A stretch of DNA of 15,328 nucleotides, taken from positions 1-15,328 of the forward strand of contig CATPAV010000198.1 in the NCBI GenBank assembly GCA_955652245.1. Direction: 5' to 3'. The DNA is from an uncultured Candidatus Udaeobacter sp. Its GTDB lineage: Bacteria; Verrucomicrobiota; Verrucomicrobiia; Chthoniobacterales; UBA10450. The notes below the pieces were generated by a model. It did not search any database. It worked only from the letters and a program-made list of their open reading frames with translations, and was not told where the DNA came from. Positions 1 to 5,685 of this stretch are shown one piece after another. Positions within the stretch are counted from its first letter, which is position 1. Each line of letters opens with the position of its first letter. The position numbers and the translations under genes are program-made.

Positions 1-188
1 CCGGTGAGCGCTGTCATGCGCAGCGCTTCATGATTCATCACGGGCAAAGCACCAGGCAAACCCAGGCAGACCGGACATGTATGTGTGTTCGGCTCAGCGC
101 CGAATTCAACCGGACAGGCACAAAACATCTTCGACCGCGTCTTAAGCTGAACGTGCACTTCGAGACCGATGGTGGTGACGTACTGCAT
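1..188 (-). CDS. gatB: Asp/Glu-tRNA amidotransferase subunit B, N-terminal fragment (3' end outside window)
   Basis: GatB is the subunit of the GatCAB amidotransferase that binds and activates misacylated Glu-tRNA(Gln) or Asp-tRNA(Asn) in the cytoplasm. Only the first 62 codons are in the window; the gene continues past the left edge. The translation carries the family's N-terminal signature: IGLEVHVQL at residues 7-15, SKMFCACPVEFG at 19-30, and PNTHTCPVCLGLPG at 33-46. Cysteines 23, 25, 38 and 41 form the CxC...CxxC arrangement that binds zinc in many GatB proteins. The ATG is 5 nt after the cvpA stop, and GGAAG at the end of cvpA can act as ribosome binding site, so gatB is probably co-transcribed with cvpA. 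Function is certain from the motifs; nothing can be said about the catalytic or tail domains. Confidence 0.95.
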   Translation of the reverse strand, partial: MQYVTTIGLEVHVQLKTRSKMFCACPVEFGAEPNTHTCPVCLGLPGALPVMNHEALRMTALT

Positions 189-193
189 TGTAA

Positions 194-1096
194 TTACTTC
201 CGGATTGCATAATCCAAGGCCTTCTGGAGGTCGAATTTTTTGATTTGGCTGGCGAGCGCCGGATCATTCGCCGCGTCGATGATGCGCTGGTTCTGCAAAA
301 GATCGAGAAAGCGTCCCTGCGCAATCATGTCAGAGATTTCCGGATCGTCTCGTAAAGCGACAATTTTCGGATGCTCGCTCAACTCGCGTGCCCCTGGGAA
401 TGTCAGAAATTTCTGCGCGCTTTCGGGATTGGAAAATACGTTTCCGACTTTCCCGAGCATCTCATAAGTTTTCGAGGGAACGGGGTCCGTTCGAGTGATC
501 GCATTTCCGATAGCCCCAAGCTCGAGCGAATTCTTCAATCGCGTCAGCGATGCCGCCAGCGTCGATTCTTCTTCGGGCTCCGGTAACGAATGTCGTCGCA
601 GTTCAAAAACATGTATGCCGGCGGCTGAAGAATTTGGTCGACCGCGGAGCTGCGCATCAGCCAGCGCGCCAATCGCGCGAACGCTCACCACGATCATCCA
701 GAACAAAAACGCGCCAAAAAATAATCCGATAACGGCCCCGGTGATTGCATAGATCAACCGGAGCAAGCTTGCGTTCTGTTGGCCGGTGCGTCGGAAAAAA
801 ATCATTCCGAGAGAGGTGATAGACGCGTATACGGCGAGCGCGAGCACGGCGGCGCCTAAGATCGATAGTACGATATCCGGCATTTTCAAAAACGATCGCA
901 GCAACGGAACGACCAATCGACCGCCGTAAAATGCAGCTACATACGCCGCGGCCAGGGCGGCAACGCGCACAAGTTGGCGCATCAAACCGAGTCGCCAGCC
1001 GCGCACCACCTCGAACAAGACCAAAATGACACCAAATGAAATGAAGACCGCCTGCCAAAGTGACGAACCGGCCACCGTCTGCAGTTCGGATCTCAC
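194..1096 (-). CDS. CvpA-family inner-membrane protein with long C-terminal extension
   Basis: This is a 300-residue protein. Residues 1-140 look like a CvpA (colicin V production) domain: four hydrophobic segments at about 14-32, 43-65, 76-98 and 113-138, with the typical glycine-rich spacing and WRLGLMRQL before helix 2. E. coli CvpA has about 160 residues, so roughly 150 residues here are extra. This tail is soluble, charged and probably helical (for example RFLDLLQNQRIIDAANDPAL at 262-281) and contains no domain I recognise. The start is a GTG that overlaps the aroC stop in a 4-nt GTGA, which implies translational coupling. In other bacteria CvpA is linked to envelope homeostasis and, in E. 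coli, to colicin V export; its biochemical role is unsettled. Family call is fairly sure; function is not. Confidence 0.8.
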   Translation of the reverse strand: MRSELQTVAGSSLWQAVFISFGVILVLFEVVRGWRLGLMRQLVRVAALAAAYVAAFYGGRLVVPLLRSFLKMPDIVLSILGAAVLALAVYASITSLGMIFFRRTGQQNASLLRLIYAITGAVIGLFFGAFLFWMIVVSVRAIGALADAQLRGRPNSSAAGIHVFELRRHSLPEPEEESTLAASLTRLKNSLELGAIGNAITRTDPVPSKTYEMLGKVGNVFSNPESAQKFLTFPGARELSEHPKIVALRDDPEISDMIAQGRFLDLLQNQRIIDAANDPALASQIKKFDLQKALDYAIRK

Positions 1097-2190
1097 TTTG
1101 ACGAGGAGGGCAAACTAATCGCTTGCTGCCGTAACGCGTGGTCGCAAAGCACGAGTGACGCCATCGCTTCCACAATTGGCACCGCGCGCGGCAAAACACA
1201 TGGATCATGGCGTCCGCGCGCTGCGAGCTTTGTTTGTTTACGTGATGCGCTAACGGTTTTCTGTTCGCGGGCGATCGTCGCAGTTGGCTTAAAGGCGACC
1301 CGAAAGTAAATCTCTTCGCCATTGCTGATTCCGCCCTGCACACCGCCGGAGTTGTTGGTTGTTGTACGAATTTTCCCACAGCGCATTTCAAATGGATCGT
1401 TGTGCTCGGAACCGCGCATGCGCGTCGCGGCAAACCCGGAACCGATCTCGAATCCTTTGGTTGCCGGCAGACTCATCATCGCCTTCGCCAGGTCCGCCTC
1501 GAGCTTATCAAAAACCGGTTCGCCGAGCCCGGCCGGAAGACTACGAACGACGCACTCAATCACGCCACCTACGGAATCTCCTTCATCGCGAATTTGTTCG
1601 ATGAGCGCGACCATCTTTTTGGCTGCTGCCGCATCCGGGCAACGCACCGCATTCTTCTCCACCTCCTTCATCGTAATTCTGGAACGATTGATCTTTGCGA
1701 CGATCTCGTGAATCTGTGCGACGTACGCGACGATCTCGAATTTCGGGTACAAGATCGACAATGTCTTTTTCGCGACTACGCCGGCGGTGACGCGGCCAAT
1801 CGTCTCACGCGCCGACGCGCGACCGCCGCCCTGCCAGTTCCGAATTCCGTACTTTGCTTCGTAGGTAAAATCAGCGTGTGATGGGCGAAATTTTGTCGCG
1901 ATCTCTGCGTAGTCCTCCGCCCGCGCGTCTTTGTTGCGCACGAGGATCGCGATTGGAGTGCCGAGGGTTCGTCCGTCGAAAACTCCGGAGAGAATTTCAC
2001 AGCGGTCCTCTTCCTTTCGTTGCGTCGTAATATTGCTTTGACCGGGCCGGCGACGGTCCAGTTCACGTTGGATGTCCACATCGGAGATGTCGATCTTCGG
2101 CGGGCAGCCATCAATCACGACGCCGATGCCGCCGCCGTGCGATTCACCAAAGGTCGTGACACGAAAAAGTTGTCCAAACGTGTTGCCCAT
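1093..2190 (-). CDS. aroC: Chorismate synthase
   Basis: Chorismate synthase converts 5-enolpyruvylshikimate-3-phosphate to chorismate, the last step of the shikimate pathway; it needs reduced FMN and acts in the cytoplasm. From the chosen ATG the protein has 365 residues, the usual length. Family landmarks are present: FGESHGGGIGVVIDGCP at 14-30, RRRPGQSNITTQRKEEDRC at 46-64, GGGRASARETIGRVTAG at 121-137, and RHDPCVLPRAVPIVEAM at 327-343. An in-frame start exists 14 codons upstream, but it lies inside a REP-like hairpin and would add residues ahead of the conserved MGNTFGQLFRVTTFGESHG start, so I chose 2190. No good Shine-Dalgarno is visible. The preceding 63-bp gap is occupied by a REP-like pair; the 3' end overlaps cvpA by 4 nt. 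Confidence 0.97.
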   Translation of the reverse strand: MGNTFGQLFRVTTFGESHGGGIGVVIDGCPPKIDISDVDIQRELDRRRPGQSNITTQRKEEDRCEILSGVFDGRTLGTPIAILVRNKDARAEDYAEIATKFRPSHADFTYEAKYGIRNWQGGGRASARETIGRVTAGVVAKKTLSILYPKFEIVAYVAQIHEIVAKINRSRITMKEVEKNAVRCPDAAAAKKMVALIEQIRDEGDSVGGVIECVVRSLPAGLGEPVFDKLEADLAKAMMSLPATKGFEIGSGFAATRMRGSEHNDPFEMRCGKIRTTTNNSGGVQGGISNGEEIYFRVAFKPTATIAREQKTVSASRKQTKLAARGRHDPCVLPRAVPIVEAMASLVLCDHALRQQAISLPSSSK

Positions 2191-2193
2191 TGC

Positions 2194-2253
2194 GTAATAC
2201 AGCCATCCTGGCTGTGAATCCAAATTGATCACAGGCTGGATGCCTGTGCTACG
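2194..2253. repeat. REP-like inverted pair 1, between the gamma-lyase gene and aroC
   Basis: Two hairpin units face each other with their heads outward. The + strand unit (2194-2217) is GTAA, then ACAGCCA, loop TCC, TGGCTGT. The - strand unit (2229-2253) is GTAG, then CACAGGC, loop ATCCA, GCCTGTG. The two share flanks and loop but have swapped stem bases (GGC/GCC against GCC/GGC), so pairing is conserved while sequence is not. The pair fills almost the entire intergenic gap, starting right after the TGA of the upstream gene and ending 3 nt before the aroC ATG. The layout resembles REP/BIME elements, which carry GTAG heads and are mobilised by RAYT transposases; no such transposase is in the window. 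Confidence 0.75.
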
Positions 2254-3414
2254 TCAAATCGCCTCGAAAGCGTTTTTCAGATCATCAGTCAAATCGCGCA
2301 CGTCCTCGATGCCGACGGAAAGCCTAACTAGTGAGTCGGTCACACCGAGCGCATCGCGCTGCTCTTTCGGGACGGAAGCGTGGGTCATGAGCGCGGGATG
2401 GTTGATCAGGCTCTCGACGCCGCCCAAACTTTCCGCGAGCGCAAACAGTTCCGTGTTCTCCAGAAAACGCTTCGTCCCTTCGAGATCGGTTTTCAAAACG
2501 ATCGTGATCATCCCGCCAAAACCGCGCATTTGCTGCCGAGCGAGATCGTGTTGCGGATGCGATTTGAGACCGGGATAACTGACCGATTTCACTTTCGGCT
2601 CCTCTTCCAGCCAGCGCGCGATCTCGAGTGCATTTGCGCAGTGCCGCTCCATGCGAAGGGCAAGCGTTTTCAAGCCTCGCAGCGCAAGGAAACTATCGAA
2701 TGGTCCCGCGATGGCGCCGACGGCGTTTTGCAGAAACGCAATCTTGTCGCCAAGCTCCTTGTTTTCACCGACGACAGTAATACCCCCAACCAGGTCCGAG
2801 TGTCCATTCAAGTATTTCGTCGCTGAATGAACCGCCACGTCGAATCCCAGCTCGATGGGACGTTGAATCCAGGGGCTCGCGAAAGTGTTGTCGCATACAG
2901 AGATAATGTTGCTCTCACGAGCGGTTTTCGCGATCGCTTCGAGGTCGATCAGTTTCAAAAGCGGATTGCTCGGCGTCTCAATCCAGATCATCCGTGTGTT
3001 CGGTTTAATTTCGGCCTCGAAATCTCTTGCGTCGGTTAAGTCGACAAATGTAAAATCCAGATTGGCGGAACGGCGGCGCACGCGCTCAAAAAGACGAAAC
3101 GTCCCGCCATAAACATCGTCACTCACCACGATGTGCGAGCCGCTCTCGAGCGCGTCGAGAATCGTAGCTGCGGCGGCGCACCCGGAAGCGAACGCCCAGC
3201 CGCGCGTGCCGCTTTCCAAATCAGCGATGCATTTTTCGTAGGCGAGCCGGGTGGGATTAATCGAACGCGCGTAATCGTAGCCTTTGTGTTTGCCCGGGCT
3301 TTCTTGCACATAAGTGGATGTCGCGTAGATAGGCGTCATGATCGCGCCAGTGGAGGGATCGGGTTCCTGTCCGGCGTGAATCGCGCGCGTGGCAAAGCCT
3401 TGTTGCCTTTTCAT
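2254..3414 (-). CDS. Cystathionine gamma-lyase / gamma-synthase family PLP enzyme
   Basis: This 386-residue Cys/Met-metabolism PLP-dependent enzyme has all the family landmarks: the DYARSINPTR segment at 47-56, ASGCAA at 76-81, the ETPSNPLLKLID stretch at 146-157, DNTFASPWIQRP at 175-186, and the PLP-binding lysine K200 in HSATKYLNGHSDLVGG. The family includes cystathionine gamma-lyase (cystathionine to cysteine), gamma-synthase (MetB) and related lyases that sequence alone separates poorly. Lying directly downstream of cystathionine beta-synthase argues for gamma-lyase, giving a complete reverse transsulfuration pair. An in-frame GTG four codons upstream lies inside a REP-like hairpin and is less likely than the ATG at 3414. 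No clear Shine-Dalgarno precedes the ATG: the 4 nt before it is the edge of the repeat. Confidence 0.88.
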   Translation of the reverse strand: MKRQQGFATRAIHAGQEPDPSTGAIMTPIYATSTYVQESPGKHKGYDYARSINPTRLAYEKCIADLESGTRGWAFASGCAAAATILDALESGSHIVVSDDVYGGTFRLFERVRRRSANLDFTFVDLTDARDFEAEIKPNTRMIWIETPSNPLLKLIDLEAIAKTARESNIISVCDNTFASPWIQRPIELGFDVAVHSATKYLNGHSDLVGGITVVGENKELGDKIAFLQNAVGAIAGPFDSFLALRGLKTLALRMERHCANALEIARWLEEEPKVKSVSYPGLKSHPQHDLARQQMRGFGGMITIVLKTDLEGTKRFLENTELFALAESLGGVESLINHPALMTHASVPKEQRDALGVTDSLVRLSVGIEDVRDLTDDLKNAFEAI

Positions 3415-3417
3415 GTC

Positions 3418-3504
3418 GCGTAACACAGGCTTCCAGCCTGTTGAAAAGGACGCAAGCCTCCGGCTCGCGATTGGAATTGGTCACAAGCGGGACGCATGTG
3501 TTAC
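3418..3504. repeat. REP-like inverted pair 2, between the CBS and gamma-lyase genes
   Basis: The same architecture as the pair near 2200, but wider. The + strand unit at 3420-3441 is GTAA, C, ACAGGCT, loop TCC, AGCCTGT. The - strand unit at 3482-3504 is GTAA, CACATGCG, loop TCC, CGCTTGTG (one internal mismatch). Between them a third hairpin, at 3451-3469, is CGC-A-AGCC, loop TCC, GGCT-C-GCG. All three use a TCC loop and different stems. The element fills the 86-bp gap between two co-directional genes. The TAA stop of the CBS gene (3501-3503) is itself part of the GTAA head of the right-hand unit, so the repeat supplies the stop codon. The other end lies 5 nt from the gamma-lyase ATG. Confidence 0.75.
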
Positions 3505-4943
3505 AAATATTCGCGTGCTGGCGGCACGGACTCTTCCGGCATGTGCAGCCGCAAATAAGAGAGCAGATCGGTGCGCGTAACGAGGCCGAGGAATTTGTCG
3601 CCTTCCATGACGATTGCGACGCGGCCACGATCGAACACATCAAGCAAGTCTTTGATCTTTGCACTCGGTGAAAGCGTTTCGAGCCGGTCGGTCATCGCAT
3701 TCTTCACGGAGTCATTAAAATGCCCCGGATCGCGATGCACTTTCACAAGAACATCCGATTCATCGATAATGCCAATCGGGCGGCCGCTTGCGTCGACAAC
3801 TGGGAGCTGTGAGACATCCGAGTCGCGCATGCGTTTGAAAGCTGTCAATAACGTGTCGTCTGGACCGACCGAAATAACTTCACCGGCTTCGTAGCGATGC
3901 GAAATCAGGTCACTCAAATCGCCGTGTGGCCGGCGATGAATAAATCCCTGCTCCGCCATCCAGAAGTCATTGAACATTTTCGAGAGATACTTGTTTCCGG
4001 TGTCCGCCACAAAAGTCACAACGCGTTTGCGTTTCTTTTGCTGCCGGCAATAACGAAGCGCGCCCGCAACAAGGGTGCCGGTAGATGAACCACCGAGAAT
4101 CCCTTCCTTCCGCAATAGTTCACGCGCTGTGGCGAAACTTTCCTCATCGTCGATTTCAAAGGCATCCGTGACGAATGACATGTCAGCTATTTCCGGAATA
4201 AAATCTTCCCCGATTCCTTCAACTGCCCAACTTCCGGACTCGACCAGTTTGCCGGTCTTGACGTATTCGTACAACACAGAGCCGGTCGGATCGGCCAGCA
4301 CCATCTCGATCCCGCGCCGCGGTTTGACGCGATTAAAGAATCGGCCAAGCCCCGTCAGCGTCCCGCCTGAGCCGACGCCGACCACGATTGCATCGACATC
4401 ATGGCGCATTTGTTCCCAAATTTCCGGACCGGTCGTCCGCTCATGCGCAAGCGGATTCGCCGGGTTGCCAAATTGGTTCACATAAAATCCGCCCGGAATT
4501 TCGTCAGCAAGTCGCGCGGCCACGTCTTGATAGTACTCCGAATGACCCCGGGTCACGTCCGAACGGACGATGCGCACTTCAGCCCCCAGTGCGCGCACGT
4601 GAAAGATTTTTTCCTGCGACATTTTGTCGGGAATGACAAGCACCACTCGATAGCCTTTCGCGCCCGCCACAAGCGCAAGACCAAGGCCGGTGTTGCCCGC
4701 GGTCGCTTCGATCACCGTGCCGCCAGGTTGCAATGTTCCCTCGCGCTCGGCTGCCTCGATCATGGAAAGGGCGATGCGATCCTTGATTGAGCCGGTCGGA
4801 TTTTGATTTTCCAGTTTTACAAAAAGCTGACAAGGCCCGGTGTCCATCTGCGTGATCTCCACCAGCGGCGTGTCGCCAATGAGTGAAAGAATCCCGGGCG
4901 GTTTCTTTGCGGAAATTGTGGGCGCAGCTGAAACTGCTAGCAT
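3501..4943 (-). CDS. Cystathionine beta-synthase with C-terminal CBS (Bateman) pair
   Basis: This 480-residue PLP enzyme condenses homocysteine and serine to cystathionine (or acts on O-acetylserine/sulfide-type substrates in close relatives). The fold-type II catalytic core spans about 15-325: PLP lysine K54 in NPTGSIKDR, TAGNTG at 81-86, and the phosphate-binding GSGGTLTG at 191-198. Two CBS repeats follow at about 345-402 and 411-466, the pair that acts as a regulatory AdoMet or nucleotide sensor in related enzymes. There is no N-terminal heme domain as in the human enzyme. I chose ATG 4943 because AGGGGA (4952-4957) sits 8 nt upstream; an open frame 22 codons longer runs into the preceding gene. 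The gene is 13 nt after the TlpA-like gene and is followed by the gamma-lyase. Confidence 0.92.
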   Translation of the reverse strand: MLAVSAAPTISAKKPPGILSLIGDTPLVEITQMDTGPCQLFVKLENQNPTGSIKDRIALSMIEAAEREGTLQPGGTVIEATAGNTGLGLALVAGAKGYRVVLVIPDKMSQEKIFHVRALGAEVRIVRSDVTRGHSEYYQDVAARLADEIPGGFYVNQFGNPANPLAHERTTGPEIWEQMRHDVDAIVVGVGSGGTLTGLGRFFNRVKPRRGIEMVLADPTGSVLYEYVKTGKLVESGSWAVEGIGEDFIPEIADMSFVTDAFEIDDEESFATARELLRKEGILGGSSTGTLVAGALRYCRQQKKRKRVVTFVADTGNKYLSKMFNDFWMAEQGFIHRRPHGDLSDLISHRYEAGEVISVGPDDTLLTAFKRMRDSDVSQLPVVDASGRPIGIIDESDVLVKVHRDPGHFNDSVKNAMTDRLETLSPSAKIKDLLDVFDRGRVAIVMEGDKFLGLVTRTDLLSYLRLHMPEESVPPAREYL

Positions 4944-4956
4944 GTCGATCTTCCCC

Positions 4957-5463
4957 TCATTGCACAGACGGCTCACCCTTGTGCGACCACTCTGACTGGC
5001 TGTCTTCAAGAAATTGCTGGAGCACTGGAAAGTGGACTTCGCCGTAATTTAGCGCGTAACGCACGTCGCCGCCTTTGTAGATCCACGTCGTTGGAATCCA
5101 CGAAAGGGCCAGACCGGCAAACTGTTTGATGTGATTTTGACCGCGCGGCCCGGGATCGGCCAAAATTGTGACGTTGGGCTGATCGACAAGGTTGAATTTT
5201 TTCAACATCGCACGGCCATCCTCGCCACCATTCCAGACGGAAACGAAATAAAAATGTACCTGAGGATTATCTCTTGCCATTTTGAGCCAGCCGCCGGTTT
5301 TCAATTCAGCCTGGCAATTCGAGCACCACGGGGCCCAAAGGTGAACCACGCTCAGGCCAGGCGACTTGATCGCCTCGAGGACCTTTTGTTCGGCCGGAGA
5401 CTCTGCGTGCAGAGAAGTGAGCGCGAGAACCCCAGCAAAGATCGACAAACGTAAGATCGACAT
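4957..5463 (-). CDS. Secreted TlpA/thioredoxin-like thiol-disulfide oxidoreductase
   Basis: This 168-residue protein has a signal peptide (MSILRL..., hydrophobic 6-18, likely cleavage after LHA at residue 20) followed by a thioredoxin fold. The redox centre is WAPWCSNC at 43-50 (CxxC = C47, C50), and the cis-proline loop is WIPTTWIY at 122-129. This places it in the periplasm (or outside), as for TlpA/ResA proteins that reduce or exchange disulfides, for instance in cytochrome c maturation; the substrate is unknown. It is first in the leftward operon, ahead of the cysteine-making enzymes. A longer GTG start at 5496 is excluded because it lies within the -35 box of the promoter (5495-5500). 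With the start at 5463, the mRNA would have almost no leader. Confidence 0.85.
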   Translation of the reverse strand: MSILRLSIFAGVLALTSLHAESPAEQKVLEAIKSPGLSVVHLWAPWCSNCQAELKTGGWLKMARDNPQVHFYFVSVWNGGEDGRAMLKKFNLVDQPNVTILADPGPRGQNHIKQFAGLALSWIPTTWIYKGGDVRYALNYGEVHFPVLQQFLEDSQSEWSHKGEPSVQ

Positions 5464-5471
5464 CTTCGTGT

Positions 5472-5500
5472 AGAATACGGGAGAAACATGGCGCACTCAA
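5472..5500 (-). promoter_or_regulatory. Sigma70-type promoter of the leftward transsulfuration operon
   Basis: On the minus strand TTGAGT (-35, 5495-5500) is separated by exactly 17 nt from TATTCT (-10, 5472-5477). The -10 ends 8 nt before the ATG at 5463, so transcription should start at or just before the start codon, giving a leaderless or nearly leaderless message for the TlpA-like gene. Four of six bases match consensus in each box. No experimental support; the inference rests on the spacing and on the absence of a Shine-Dalgarno before 5463. Confidence 0.6.
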
Positions 5501-5504
5501 GGGG

Positions 5505-5577
5505 CTGGGGAGCGCACACGCCCTCGCGTGCGGGCGAGGGCGCCGAAACCAACACGCGAGGCGCGTGCGCTCCCCAG
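5505..5577. repeat. Long GC-rich inverted repeat in the divergent rpsA control region
   Basis: The left arm (5505-5530) and right arm (5553-5577) are near-perfect reverse complements: both read CTGGGGAGCGCAC or its variant from the outside, and CTCGCGTG at the inner end, with one substitution and one inserted base over 25-26 nt. The 22-nt loop contains GGGCGAGGGCGCCGAAACC, which partly repeats the arm. It lies between two divergent promoters, with its right arm ending 3 bp from the rpsA -35 box. It resembles a dispersed mobile palindrome rather than an operator, but copies elsewhere in the genome would be needed to prove that. Confidence 0.8.
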
Positions 5578-5579
5578 AG

Positions 5580-5608
5580 TTGACCCGCCAGCCGAAAATG
5601 CTTACTAT
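5580..5608 (+). promoter_or_regulatory. Sigma70-type promoter of rpsA
   Basis: TTGACC (5580-5585, five of six consensus bases) is followed after 17 nt by TACTAT (5603-5608, four of six). The predicted start near 5615 gives a 5' leader of about 70 nt, which holds a TTTCCGC/GCGGAAA palindrome (5618-5632) and the GCGGTC-ATA-GACCGC hairpin, and ends with AAGGAGG ten nt before the rpsA ATG. Visible match and spacing are good; it is the best promoter in the window. Confidence 0.7.
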
Positions 5609-5635
5609 GGCGTTCCGTTTCCGCGGCGGAAATTT

Positions 5636-5660
5636 CGGCGGTCATAGACCGCTGCTACAG
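5636..5660. repeat. Single GTAG-headed REP-like hairpin in the rpsA leader
   Basis: Read on the minus strand it is CTGTAG, CA, GCGGTC, loop TAT, GACCGC, CG. The GTAG head (5655-5658) and short loop match the head-stem-loop plan of the pairs near 2200 and 3450, with a different stem and loop. It falls between the predicted rpsA transcription start and the Shine-Dalgarno, so it is transcribed as a hairpin in the S1 leader. S1 autoregulates through its leader in E. coli; whether this hairpin takes part is unknown. Confidence 0.55.
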
Positions 5661-5685
5661 TGTGCCTGAAGGAGGCTTTTAATTT

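Noticed and set aside
657..1433. 258-codon minus-strand frame across cvpA and aroC
   Set aside because: Shifted frame over two well-supported genes; sequence is arginine-rich and has no family features.
2194..3504. CRISPR array from the repeated hairpins
   Set aside because: Units differ in stem sequence, are paired head-out and have no regular spacers.
4944..5009. CBS start 22 codons upstream, at 5009
   Set aside because: It overlaps the upstream gene; the ATG at 4943 has an AGGGGA at good spacing.
5463..5496. Longer GTG start for the TlpA-like protein at 5496
   Set aside because: It lies inside the -35 box and would put extra residues ahead of a clean signal peptide.
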